From: DASQHL01 sp963843685
GTDB taxonomy: Bacteria; Chloroflexota; Dehalococcoidia; DSTF01; JACRBR01
Assembly: GCA_963843685.1 (NCBI GenBank)
Contig: CAWJLO010000006.1
Location: 1 to 64,000, forward strand
Length of the DNA: 64,000 nt
Direction of reading: 5' to 3'
The notes under the pieces were generated by a model. That model was not told where the DNA came from. It was given only the letters and a program-made list of their open reading frames with translations, and ran no database searches. Every line of letters starts with the position of its first letter. Positions within the stretch are counted from its first letter, which is position 1. Of this stretch, positions 55,106 to 64,000 are shown piece by piece. The position numbers and the translations under genes are program-made.

Positions 55106-56380
55106 TCAGCCGCCAAACCCCCGGCTGCGCCCCCGTCTCCACGAACCCTTCAACACGACGTCGAGAACGTCGTCGACGGTCACCGCGCCCAGGAAGCGCT
55201 GCTCCTCGTCGACGACGGGGATGGCCAGAAGATTATATTCCGCAATCTTCTCCGCGACCTCTTGCGGCTCGTCGTCGGGCGCCGCGGTCACGGGCTCGCG
55301 CGTCATCACCTCGCTCACGCCCGCGGTTGAGGCGGCGATCAGCACCTGCCGCATGCTCAGCACCCCCACCAGCCGGGCCTGCTCGTCCAGCACGAAGAAG
55401 TAGTACGCGAAGTCGGGCGCGTCTTCCCGCGTCTGGTACACGTGCAACGCCTCCGCCACCGGGCGGTCGGAGGCGATCGTCAGCACGTTGGTCGTCATCA
55501 CACCGCCGGCAGAATCGGGATCGTACTCCAACAGCCGGCGGACGGCTTCGGACTCAGGCGCCTCCATCTCGTCCAGCAGCTCTTCCGCCCGGACAGCCGG
55601 GACCTTCGCCAGCACGTCCGCAGCCTCGTCCGGCTCCATCTCCTCGATCAAGTCCGCGGCCTGCTCCACCGGCATCGCGCTCAGGAGCTGCGCTTGCTGT
55701 TCGGTCGAAAGCTCCTCCAGCGTGTCCGCGGCCTGCTCCTCGTCGAGCGAAGCCAGCACCTCCGCCCCCTCCTGCTTGCTCAGCTCCGACACAATGCGGG
55801 CAAGCTGTTGTGGCCGGAGCTTGCGAAGCTGGAGGTGCCCGACCTTGAGCCGTACCGACGGAGTGTCCGTCATCAGGTACTCGACCTCGCGCCAGTCTGT
55901 GAGCATGCGGCCGGGAAATCGCGCCCTCATACCGCTCGGGACCAGCCGCCGCAGGATGGCCCGCCCGCCCGTGTCCAGCGCGACCACGCGATAGCCGTCG
56001 TAGCTGCGCGACAGATACAGGTCGTTCACCCGCACCACGCGTGTACCCCGTACGTCGATCACCTGTCGGTCGAGTACGTCGCCGGCAAGCATCAGCTCCC
56101 CGTCGCGACGCTGAAAACGACCGACGTCCAGCGCGTCTGTGTTCAGTCGGACCTCGCCCGGACGGATCGCCGCGACGTGGTGAATGGGCACGAAGAAGTC
56201 CCGCCCGCCCGCCCGGGCGACGAGGCCGGTGAGCGTTGGGTACGCCCCCTCGTTCATCCGCGCGATCACGTCTCGAACGCGCGCGATCCGCTCGCCCTGC
56301 CGCTCCACGACCGGAGAAGCGACGATCTCGGACAGCGCCATCAGCTCGGCGCGGGCGGCAACGGGTGCGGCTTGAGCCAT
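55106..56380 (-). CDS. Soluble MgtE N-terminal/CBS-domain regulatory protein with PRC-barrel repeats
   Basis: A 424-residue protein without membrane helices. Residues 1-170 contain two PRC-barrel-like repeats (ERIARVRDVIARMNEG, RQVIDVRGTRVVRVNDL). Residues about 190-285 have the acidic, helical MgtE N-domain (LDEEQAADTLEELS, MPVEQAADLIEEM, MEPDEAADVLAKV). Then a CBS pair from DSAGGVMTTNVLTI, containing SEVMTREPVTAAPDDE, ends the protein. The MgtE membrane domain is missing. It probably senses magnesium or ATP and regulates the adjacent NRAMP-like carrier. ATG 56380 has GGAGG 8 bases upstream. Confidence 0.85.
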   Translation of the reverse strand: MAQAAPVAARAELMALSEIVASPVVERQGERIARVRDVIARMNEGAYPTLTGLVARAGGRDFFVPIHHVAAIRPGEVRLNTDALDVGRFQRRDGELMLAGDVLDRQVIDVRGTRVVRVNDLYLSRSYDGYRVVALDTGGRAILRRLVPSGMRARFPGRMLTDWREVEYLMTDTPSVRLKVGHLQLRKLRPQQLARIVSELSKQEGAEVLASLDEEQAADTLEELSTEQQAQLLSAMPVEQAADLIEEMEPDEAADVLAKVPAVRAEELLDEMEAPESEAVRRLLEYDPDSAGGVMTTNVLTIASDRPVAEALHVYQTREDAPDFAYYFFVLDEQARLVGVLSMRQVLIAASTAGVSEVMTREPVTAAPDDEPQEVAEKIAEYNLLAIPVVDEEQRFLGAVTVDDVLDVVLKGSWRRGRSRGFGG

Positions 56381-56501
56381 CCCAGGTCCCTCCGTGCCGA
56401 GGGTAGCCCGGCTGGCTCGGCGCGGGCAACCTTCACGCGACAAGCCGGCCACAGCTCGGGATCAGGCGGCCATTCGCTCAGAAGCAGGGCAGGGAGGTCG
56501 A

Positions 56502-57749
56502 TCAGGCGTCCGGGCCGGGCTCCGACGTCCCGAGCTGGAACGGCGCTTCGCCCTCGGCCAGGAGCTGCGTGCGCGCCTGCTGCGCCACAGGCAGCCCCCA
56601 GATCTTGATGAAACCGACTGCGCTGCCCTGATCGTACTGGTCGCCTCGGTCGTAGGTTGCCAGCGCATAGCTGTACAGGCTCTTCGGAGACTTCTTCCCG
56701 ACGGCGACCGCGCGCCCTTTGTGCAGCCGCACGCGTATCGTCCCCGTCACGTGCCGCTGCGTGCTGGCGGCGTACGCGGCCAGGTCCTGGTGGTGCGGCG
56801 TGAACCAGAGGCCGTTGTAGATCACGTCCGCATACTCCTGTCGCAGCGAGTTCTTCGTGCGCAACTGCGGCTTTGAAAGCGTCAACTGCTCCAGCGCCTC
56901 ATGCGCGACGTGCAGCGTCCACGCCGCCGGCGCCTCGTAGATCTCGCGCGACTTGATCCCGATCAGCCGGTCTTCAACCAGGTCGGTTCGCCCGACGCCG
57001 TGCTCGCCCGCCCATTCATTCAGCGTCTGTACGAGCGTGACGCCGTCCATCTCGTGCTCGTCCAGACTCACGGGCCGCCCGCGCACGAATCCGATCTCAA
57101 CCTCGCGCGGAGCGTCTGGCGCATCCTTCACCGCCCGCGTCCAGGCGTAGATCTCCTCTGGCGGCGCCACCCACGGGTCTTCCAGCATGCCCGCCTCGAT
57201 GCTGCGGCCCCAGAGGTTCTCGTCCGTGCTGTACGGGCTCGCCTTCGTCGCCGGCACCGGCACGTTGCGCGCCGCCGCCCACTCGATCTGCTCCTCGCGG
57301 CTCATCCGGTGCTCTCGTACCGGAGCGACGATCTCCAGATCGGGCGCCAGCGCCTGCGTGCTGACGTCGAAGCGCACCTGGTCATTCCCCTTACCGGTGC
57401 AGCCGTGAGCGATCGCGCTGGCGCCCTCCTCGCGCGCTACGTCGACGAGCATCTTGGCGATCAGCGGCCGCCCGATTGCGGTCGCCAGCAGATACTGACC
57501 CTCGTACACCGCACCCGACATCAGCGCCGGGAAGGCGAAGTAGTCGATGAACGGCTGCTTGCCGTCGCGGACGATCGCCTTGAGAGCGCCGATCTCCATC
57601 GCGCGCTTCTCGACGGTCTGGAGGTCCTTCTCGTTGCCGAGGTCGATCGTCAGCGCGATCACGTCGAACCCGCGCTCCTCTTTGAGCCAGCGGATAGCAA
57701 CCGACGTATCGAGTCCGCCGGAGTAGGCGAGGACGACCTTCTTGGCCAT
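56502..57749 (-). CDS. argG: Argininosuccinate synthase
   Basis: A 415-residue enzyme that joins citrulline and aspartate in arginine biosynthesis. The ATP-binding PP-loop LAYSGGLDTSVAIRW, the AHGCTGKGNDQVRF loop and GRSIEAGMLEDPW are typical. ATG 57749 lies 8 bases after GAGG. Other arginine genes are not in the window. The sequence looks complete and unbroken. Confidence 0.96.
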   Translation of the reverse strand: MAKKVVLAYSGGLDTSVAIRWLKEERGFDVIALTIDLGNEKDLQTVEKRAMEIGALKAIVRDGKQPFIDYFAFPALMSGAVYEGQYLLATAIGRPLIAKMLVDVAREEGASAIAHGCTGKGNDQVRFDVSTQALAPDLEIVAPVREHRMSREEQIEWAAARNVPVPATKASPYSTDENLWGRSIEAGMLEDPWVAPPEEIYAWTRAVKDAPDAPREVEIGFVRGRPVSLDEHEMDGVTLVQTLNEWAGEHGVGRTDLVEDRLIGIKSREIYEAPAAWTLHVAHEALEQLTLSKPQLRTKNSLRQEYADVIYNGLWFTPHHQDLAAYAASTQRHVTGTIRVRLHKGRAVAVGKKSPKSLYSYALATYDRGDQYDQGSAVGFIKIWGLPVAQQARTQLLAEGEAPFQLGTSEPGPDA

Positions 57750-57831
57750 GACGGGCACCTCATGAGTCGCAGGGAGTTGGCAGCGGGATGATTCGTCTTT
57801 GTACGTGAAAGGCGGTAGCGGTGCAAACGCG

Positions 57832-59107
57832 CTACGGGTCGAGCGAGTTCATCACCAGCCCGGTCGGCAGCTTGGGGTAGAAGTACGTCGACTTCTGCGG
57901 CATGCGCCCGCCGGCGTCCGCGACCGCCATCACCTGCTCGACGGGCGTCGCGTTGAGGAGGAAAGCCGCCTGTGCGCCCCCTCGGGCGACGGTCGCCGCC
58001 GCTTCCGCGGCGTCCTGCGTGTACGTCACGGCTTCGCCGCCGGCCAGCGCCGCGTCATCGATGCCAAACGCCGGGGCGAGGATGCCGTACTGCAGCACAC
58101 TCACGTCCAACCGCCGCCATGCTCCAGGCTGGCCGGCCGGCATCGCCGCGTCGACACCTGCGCGGTCGCGGAGCGTCACCATGCGCGCCCCGTCCGGAGC
58201 CAACACCCCGAAACGCGTCTCGCGCCGATCGCCCTCGGCGAGGGCGGCGAGGACCTCCCCTCCCTGCATCGGTTCGACGTCGAACCACCGCTCGATTGCG
58301 TGCCACACAGCCGGCGTCAGCCTGCGGTGCACGAGCCGGTGCGTCGGCAGCACGAGCAGCCCCGGATCGCTGGCGTCGGTCAGCGCCATCAGCACGAAGT
58401 TCTCGGGCTCCTCCCCGGTCCAGGAAGGGGCCGATGCCCGCACTTCGTTCCGATACGTCAGTGCGGTCTCGTACCGGTGGTGGCCATCGGCGATGTACAC
58501 GTCCGATCGCCGCGAGAACGTCGGCGAATGCCGCGACTCGCTTCGAATCGTCGACCGCCGAGACGACATGCCGCTGCCGGTCGGCCTCGAAGTCATAGAG
58601 CGCGCGGCCGACGAGCTTCGGCATTCTGTCGGCGCCCTGTGGCCGGTACAGGCAGTACACCGGGCTCACCTGTGTGCGCGTCGCGCGCAGCAGCTCCAGA
58701 CGGTCAGCCTTGGGCCCGGAGAGCGTGTGCTCGTGCGGCTTGATGACTCCCTTCTCCCACTCCTCCAGCCGTGCGACGCAGAACACGGTGTCGCGGGAGT
58801 ACGGCTGACCGGCCCACACGAACTCCTGTTTGTAGGTGTAGACCGATGGTGCTGCGTCACGCATCAGCACGCCCGCATCCCGCCAGCCCGCGAGGTCTGA
58901 GGCGGCGCGCGTGTAGCGGTTGTCGGCGGCGGTGTCGCCGCCACGTGTCTCGCCGTACTCCAGGCGCACGACGTTGTGCGGGCTGCGCCCGTACAGCGCC
59001 GCCTGCTGCTGCGGCGAGATCACATCGTATGGTGGTGCGATTGCGGCGGCGGGGTCGACGCGCGCCGCGTCGTAACGAAGCGCGCGGAACGGGCGGACGT
59101 CGGCCAT
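57832..59107 (-). CDS. DUF1015 family protein (one frameshift)
   Basis: About 424 residues when repaired. The N-terminal half (VRPFRALRYDAARVDPAAAIAPPYDVIS) is typical of DUF1015, as are KPHEHTLSGPKADRLELL and, after the break, DVYIADGHHRYETAL. The break is at about 58505-58512, where one base too many lies in a GCGATCGG context. The family is uncharacterised; it has been linked to serine kinases (SbnI/SerK-like), and DGHHR is its catalytic-looking motif. It is divergent from the HIT gene. Confidence 0.85.
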
Positions 59108-59190
59108 GCGGGAGTATAGGCGGCGCGCTCTCAATCGCGGTAGGACGCCGGTCTGGGGCGTAGCCACGGACGCCCGTATAGTGTCGGTCA

Positions 59191-59520
59191 ATGTCGTTTT
59201 ACTGCGTCTTCTGCGAGATCGTCGCGCACAGAGAACCGGCCCAGATCCTCCACGAAGATGATGACGTCGTGGTATTCCGCAACCGGCTGAACTGGGTACC
59301 GGTGATGCTGCTCGCCGTGCCGCGCCAGCACCTGTCGCAGGGCGAGCTATGGACGTCAGACATGATGGCGAAGGTCTCGAAAGTGGCCGCCGAAATGGGG
59401 GCGGCACACTGCCCCAACGGCTTTCGACTGCTCAGCAACTTCGGCTCCGACGCGATGCAGAGTCAGGCGCACGGACACGTGCACATCCTCGGCGGCACCT
59501 ACTTGGGCGAGTACGCGTAG
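59191..59520 (+). CDS. HIT-family nucleotide hydrolase/transferase
   Basis: A 109-residue protein with FCEIVAHREPAQILHEDDDVVVF at the N terminus (residues 7-29) and the histidine triad HGHVHILGG near the end. HIT proteins hydrolyse dinucleoside polyphosphates or AMP conjugates. It ends 4 bases from the convergent rph gene. Confidence 0.9.
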   Translation: MSFYCVFCEIVAHREPAQILHEDDDVVVFRNRLNWVPVMLLAVPRQHLSQGELWTSDMMAKVSKVAAEMGAAHCPNGFRLLSNFGSDAMQSQAHGHVHILGGTYLGEYA

Positions 59521-59524
59521 CGAG

Positions 59525-60260
59525 CTAGATCTCGATGCCGAGGCCCGCGAGCGCGGCCGTCTGCGTCTCGTTGAGCTGCCGGATGCCGGCGGCGCCCAGA
59601 TCGACGATGCGGTCCATCATCGCCCGGTCGAACGGCTGTCCCTCGGCCGTGCCCTGAAGCTCCACAAAGCGCCCGTCGTCCGTCATCACGACGTTGAAAT
59701 CAACTTCGGCCGAAGAGTCCTCCGGGTAGTCCAGGTCCAGCACCGGCTGGCCCTCGACGATGCCGACGCTCACCGCGCCGACGAGCCCCGACATCGGCAG
59801 CGAACCGACGATGCCGTCCTTCACGAGCCGGTTGAGCGCCTGCGCCAGCGCCACGCAAGATCCGGTGATCGACGCCGTGCGCGTGCCGCCGTCCGCCCGG
59901 ATGACGTCGCAATCGACGATGAAGTTGCGCTCACCGAGCAGGTCGAGGTTCGTGACGCTGCGGAGCGCCCGCCCGATCAGCCGCTGGATCTCCTGGGAGC
60001 GGCCGCTCTGCCGTCCGCGCGAGGCCTCGCGCTCCGTGCGCGTGTTCGTCGAGCGCGGGCAGCATGCCGTACTCCGCCGTCACCCAGCCGCCGCCCGTGC
60101 CGCGCAGGAACGCAGGCACGCGGTCCTCCATGCTCACGGTGCAGAGCACCCAGGTGTTGCCGAACTTCACCATTGCCGAGCCCTCCGCGTGGTCGAGGAA
60201 GTTCGGCTCAATCGTCACGGGCCGCATCTGGTCCGGACTGCGTCCGTCGTGTCGGGCCAA
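59525..60260 (-). CDS. rph: Ribonuclease PH (one frameshift)
   Basis: This phosphorolytic 3' exoribonuclease trims tRNA. It starts at TTG 60260 as (L)ARHDGRSPDQMRPVTI, with AAGGAG 7 bases upstream. A break occurs at 60057-60059: CCC instead of CC, after TAEYGMLP. The other frame continues RSTNTRTERE, then FIVDCDVIRADGGTRTASI and VDLDFNVVM-type motifs to the stop. Otherwise complete, so a sequence error is likely. Confidence 0.92.
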
Positions 60261-60303
60261 CGTGCTGCTCCTTCGTCGATATGCGGTTCGAAACCGGTAG
60301 AGC

Positions 60304-62712
60304 CTAGCGCGAGTGGACGCAGGCGACCAGCGAAGTGATCAACGCGCCGTTGACACCCACAAGCCGTGTTCCGTCCGTCTCGAAGTGGATCGCACCCGAG
60401 ACGGCGGTGTCGTACACCGGAGCGTACTGCTCAATCCGGTCCACGATGTCCGGCGCCGGATGGCCGAACTGGTTGTCCTTGCCCGTCGAGACCGCCGCCA
60501 CCTCCGGCTGCACCGCCGCGAGAAACTCGGGGGTGCTGGACGTGCGGCTGCCGTGGTGCGGCACCTTGAGCACCGTAGCGCGCAGGTCGACGCCGTCCGT
60601 TAGCAGCGCGCGCTCCGCCCTCGCCTCGATATCGGCCGTCAGCAGGAAGCTGACATCGCCCAGGGAGACCCGAATCACGACGCCGGTGTTGTTCAGTTCG
60701 AGGTCCGCAGCCATGGCTGGATCCGGCCCGATCACGTCGAGACGGGCGCCGTCGCCGAAATCCACGCTCATCCCGGGATGCGCAGTCTCGATGCGGAGCC
60801 CCTCGTCACCGACCGACGCGAGCCACGTGCGATAACCCGCGGAACTCTGAACTCCCGGCCCGGCGACCACGCGGGCGACGTCGTAGCGGCTCAACACGTC
60901 GATCAGCCCGTACATGTGGTCGGCCTGCGGATGCGTCAGCACCACGAGATCGAGCGACCGGTCGTACCACTGCATTTCGTCGCCAAGCCCTCGAAGCACG
61001 GCGTCGCCCGGCCCGCCGTCGACGAGCACCTGGTGGCCGTCGGGCGATTCGATGAGGATCGCGTCCCCCTGCCCGACGTCCAGAACCGTCACCTGCAGTC
61101 GGTGTGGCGCCGGCGGCCTGAACCACCACGCCGCCGTCCCGGCAAGCAAGGCCGCAGGAAGCAGCACCACAACAAGCGCCGGTAACGCGAGCGTTTGCGA
61201 TGCGATTGGCCGTGCCGTCGGCTCGCGCACGTAGCGGAGGAACACGACCACTGCCAGGACGATGACGGCATACGTTCCGAGTGCCCACAGTTCCGAGTAG
61301 CCACCGGCCGTCGCCGCAGCATGCGGAAGCGCTGCGAGCCAGCGCGCGATGTCGATCCAGTACGTGAGCACGTAGTAGCCCGGCGCCGCAAGCACGAGCC
61401 GCCCGGCCGGCAGCATGCCGCCCACCGCCGCGCCGAGCGACCCTAACAGGATCAGCGGGAACGCCGGCACCACGAGCAGGTTCGCGGGTATGGCAACGAG
61501 CGACAGCCGGCCAAAGTTCAGCGCCAGCAGCGGCGTCGTCGATACGATCGCGGCCAGCGTCATCGCGAGCGGTTCGGCGAACAGGCCGCGCACCCAGCCC
61601 GGCAAGCCCTCGACCCGGAGAGTCCTGGCGATGATCTCGACAATCCAGCGCTGGAGCGGGCCCGATAGGTACAGGATCCCGGCGGTCGCTGCGAACGTGA
61701 GCTGGAACGATACGTCGCGCACCACCGACGGCGTAAGGCCGACCATGATCGCGGCGGCGAGCAGCAGCGCGTTGAGCGAGCTGCCCCGCCGCCCCAGCAC
61801 CGTCGCAGCGACCATCAGCACACCCATGATCAGCGCCCGCAGCACCGGCGGCGACAGGCCGATGAGTACGGCGTACGCCGTGACTCCCACGATCGACAGG
61901 ATCAGCGCCGGACGCCGCCCGACCGCCCACGTGAGGAACATCGTGAAGAACGCCGACACGAGCACGATGTTCGAGCCGGAGACGACGACGAGATGCGACG
62001 TGTTCGTCGTGTTCAGATCGTCGGCCAGATCGGCCGGGAGCGCCGACCGCCGTCCCAGCAGCACCCCCTGCGCAAGCGACGACTGCGGCTCCGGCAACGA
62101 CAGGTCGATGGCACGGGACAGTCGCCGTCGGACCGAGAGCACCGTCGCGCGGAACAGACTGTCGTCCTCGTGCCCGACCACGTGCGCCGACGGGAAGCCC
62201 ATCGTGCTCGCGATTCCCCGGCGCGCGAGATAGTCGGCGTAGTCGAACCCGTCGACAGTCGCCGGCGTCTCGAGCTGGCCCTCCAACTCCAGGACGTCGC
62301 CGGAGCGGTAGCGCGGGTACAGGCCCGTCGTCACCAGCACACCGCCGGACGCCGGCTGCCACTCCCCGCGAAGCTCCACTTCCCGCACAGTCACGGCGAA
62401 CCGCTGCGACGTGTCGCCGATGTCCGGATCGTCCCGCAACACGGCGTGGACGCGCATGGCCACACCGTCGTTGAAGCGCGCAGCCGCGTCCGGCGCCAGG
62501 TGTGGCCGCGTCGCGTCGTAACGGGCGGCGCTCGCGGCGAACAGCAGCGGCATGGCGAGCGCGAAGAGCAGCACGCGGCGATCACCCCTGACCACCGCGA
62601 CCGTGATCGTGGCGAAGGCCAATGCCAGCGCGAGCGCCCACGCGCCGCGACCGAGCGTGGCCGCGGCGACCGTGCCCGCGATCCACGCCGCCGCCAGCCA
62701 AGCCAGCGTCAC
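60304..62712 (-). CDS. comEC: ComEC/Rec2 DNA-uptake channel protein
   Basis: An 802-residue membrane protein. It has an N-terminal DUF4131 region, the Competence domain with many helices (SQALPADL-type loop SLAQGVLLGRRSALP, NTSHLVVVSGSN) and a C-terminal metallo-beta-lactamase-like domain (VLDVGQGDAILIES, LTHPQADHMYG, VPHHGSRTSS). The DHxxG-type zinc ligands appear retained. It transports single-stranded DNA into the cytoplasm during natural transformation. GTG 62712 has AAGGA 8 bases upstream. Confidence 0.93.
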   Translation of the reverse strand: MTLAWLAAAWIAGTVAAATLGRGAWALALALAFATITVAVVRGDRRVLLFALAMPLLFAASAARYDATRPHLAPDAAARFNDGVAMRVHAVLRDDPDIGDTSQRFAVTVREVELRGEWQPASGGVLVTTGLYPRYRSGDVLELEGQLETPATVDGFDYADYLARRGIASTMGFPSAHVVGHEDDSLFRATVLSVRRRLSRAIDLSLPEPQSSLAQGVLLGRRSALPADLADDLNTTNTSHLVVVSGSNIVLVSAFFTMFLTWAVGRRPALILSIVGVTAYAVLIGLSPPVLRALIMGVLMVAATVLGRRGSSLNALLLAAAIMVGLTPSVVRDVSFQLTFAATAGILYLSGPLQRWIVEIIARTLRVEGLPGWVRGLFAEPLAMTLAAIVSTTPLLALNFGRLSLVAIPANLLVVPAFPLILLGSLGAAVGGMLPAGRLVLAAPGYYVLTYWIDIARWLAALPHAAATAGGYSELWALGTYAVIVLAVVVFLRYVREPTARPIASQTLALPALVVVLLPAALLAGTAAWWFRPPAPHRLQVTVLDVGQGDAILIESPDGHQVLVDGGPGDAVLRGLGDEMQWYDRSLDLVVLTHPQADHMYGLIDVLSRYDVARVVAGPGVQSSAGYRTWLASVGDEGLRIETAHPGMSVDFGDGARLDVIGPDPAMAADLELNNTGVVIRVSLGDVSFLLTADIEARAERALLTDGVDLRATVLKVPHHGSRTSSTPEFLAAVQPEVAAVSTGKDNQFGHPAPDIVDRIEQYAPVYDTAVSGAIHFETDGTRLVGVNGALITSLVACVHSR

Positions 62713-62863
62713 CCGAACGTCCTTCCCGCTCCGACCAAACGGATGCGATCGTACTACGAGGCGTCAAGATCGAGCCGCCGCCCGCCGCTGACCGCCCGCC
62801 CCTACCCCTCGGACACGCCGTCACGTAGCATGAGGGCGCTCTGGCCGATTCCAGGAGAACGTT

Positions 62864-63557
62864 ATGTCCGCTACGGCAATCATCGAGGGCGCGCGCAAAG
62901 AAGGCCGCACCCTGCTGACCGAGATCGAGGCGAAGCAGGTGCTCGAGGAGTCCGGCGTGCCGGTCTCCCCCGCCCGCCTGGCGCGCACCCGCGACGACGC
63001 CGTAAAGATGGCGAACGAGCTCGGGCTACCCGATCGTGCTGAAGATCGTCTCGCCGCAGATCACGCACAAATCCGATGTCGGCGGCGTCGCGCTGAACCT
63101 CACTTCGGCCGAGGAAGTCGGCGCGGCGTACGACTCGGTCGTCGCGTCGTCGAAGCAGCACGTGCCCGACGCAACCATCGACGGCGTCGCCGTACAGCGC
63201 ATGGAGAAGCAGGGCATCGAAGTGATCGTCGGCATGATCAAGGACCCGCAGTTCGGGCCGGTGATGATGTTCGGCCTGGGCGGCGTGCTGGTCGAAGTGC
63301 TCAAGGACGTTGCATTCCGCGTCGTGCCGCTGAACGAGCGCGACGCGCGCCAGATGGTGCACGAGATCAAGGGCTACCCCCTGCTCGAGGGGTATCGCGG
63401 CCAGGATCCCGCCGACATCGCCCGCCTGGAGCAGCTGCTGCTCAAGGTCTCGCAGTTCATCGAGCAGCACCCGGAAGTCGCCGAGCTGGACCTGAACCCG
63501 GTGTTCGCCTACAAGGACGGCGCGCTCGCGGTCGATGCGCGCATCGTCCTCGACTAG
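62864..63557 (+). CDS. ATP-grasp (beta) subunit of acyl-CoA synthetase (ADP-forming type), one frameshift
   Basis: About 230 residues. The N-terminal part (TEIEAKQVLEESGVPV) and, after the break, VLKIVSPQITHKSDVGGVALNL with the ATP-grasp domain and DLNPVFAY are typical of the beta part of ADP-forming acetate-CoA ligases. An extra G at 63023-63025 (GGG) shifts the frame at ELGYP. ATG 62864 has AGGAG 6 bases upstream. It lies 7 bases before the alpha-subunit gene. Confidence 0.9.
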
Positions 63558-63564
63558 CGGCGCC

Positions 63565-64000
63565 GTGATCTCCCAGGAGCACCTGCGCCGCGTTCTCAAT
63601 CCGCGCACCGTCGTCGTCGTCGGCTCCAAGCGCGCCGACGGCTACATGTGGCTCCGCAACTACGGCGAATTCAAGAGCGGCAACCTCTACTCCGTCCAGA
63701 TCGACCCCAACGAGATCCCCGGCATCGAGGCGATGGGCGTGACGAACTTCACGTCGCTGATGGACGTCCCCGGCGACGTCGACTACGCGATGCTCGCCGT
63801 GCCGCGGCCGGTGGCGCCACGCGTGCTTGCCGACTGCGCGAAGAAGGGCGTGGCCGGCGTCGCGCTCTTCACCTCCGGCTTCGCGGAAACGGGCGAGGAG
63901 GACGGCATCAAGCTGCAAGAGCAGGTGCTTCAGATCGCGCGCGACGGCAACATCGCCCTCATCGGCCCGAACTGCATGGGCCTGTACAACCGGCGCCTCG
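63565..64000 (+). CDS. CoA-binding (alpha) subunit of acyl-CoA synthetase, partial at window end
   Basis: The open frame from GTG 63565 runs past the end of the window. It shows a Rossmann-type CoA-binding domain (RTVVVVGSKRADGYMW, DYAMLAVPRPVAP) and then ALFTSGFAETGEEDG and IALIGPNCMGLYN, characteristic of the alpha part of ADP-forming acyl-CoA synthetases and protein acetyltransferase Pat-like proteins. It pairs with the ATP-grasp gene 7 bases upstream. No clear ribosome site, so coupled translation is likely. C terminus not visible. Confidence 0.88.
   Translation, partial: MISQEHLRRVLNPRTVVVVGSKRADGYMWLRNYGEFKSGNLYSVQIDPNEIPGIEAMGVTNFTSLMDVPGDVDYAMLAVPRPVAPRVLADCAKKGVAGVALFTSGFAETGEEDGIKLQEQVLQIARDGNIALIGPNCMGLYNRRL

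Overview
The window is GC-rich (roughly two thirds G+C) bacterial chromosome. It probably comes from a Chloroflexota lineage of the Dehalococcoidia kind. That guess rests on orphan Flp-type pilins, a very short IF-2, a DUF5679-type zinc ribbon and secreted TolB-propeller and beta-helix proteins, so it is tentative. No phage, transposon or CRISPR array was found.

Layout. 1-380: a cobalamin riboswitch with terminator, on the minus strand, controlling a gene beyond the left edge. 0.4-3.7 kb: a BNR-repeat lipoprotein, tRNA-Glu, a thiolase-like enzyme and a small zinc ribbon. 3.8-10.5 kb: the nusA-rnpM-infB-rbfA-GNAT-THUMP methyltransferase-truB operon (minus strand), with a promoter and an attenuator-like hairpin in its leader. 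10.6-12.8 kb: an Flp pilin and a DrrAB-like ABC exporter. 12.8-22.4 kb: two diverged TolB-propeller/nuclease paralogues, lepA, a Shedu-like defence gene, a copC-copD fusion with a degenerate copy of its tail, and a membrane protein of unknown function. 22.5-26 kb: an SthA-like flavoprotein and an arsR-acr3-arsC operon. 26-31.4 kb: a second Flp pilin and a MacB-like ABC operon. 31.5-39.4 kb: a giant beta-helix surface protein with a structured leader, and a PAS-GGDEF-GAF-HD-GYP c-di-GMP enzyme. 39.9-49.2 kb: birA, cold-shock protein, MFS exporter, two enoyl-CoA hydratases, DEAD-box helicase, a Tat-exported GH94-like enzyme, a GNAT and tRNA-Gly. 49.2-64 kb: an SH3 lipoprotein, inositol monophosphatase, alpha/beta hydrolase, CaiB-type CoA-transferase, an NRAMP-like carrier paired with a soluble MgtE-N/CBS protein, argG, a DUF1015 protein, HIT, rph, comEC and a split acyl-CoA synthetase.

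At least ten single-base frameshifts interrupt otherwise well-conserved genes, including lepA and rph, mostly in two- to five-base homopolymer runs. Residual sequencing or assembly indels are the simplest explanation, so these genes are described as single loci with the break marked. The most interesting items are the non-canonical NRAMP/MgtE-CBS pair, the giant modular surface protein with its folded leader, the exported GH94-like enzyme, the TolB-nuclease paralogues of which one has lost catalytic arginines, the nusA leader attenuator and the cobalamin riboswitch.
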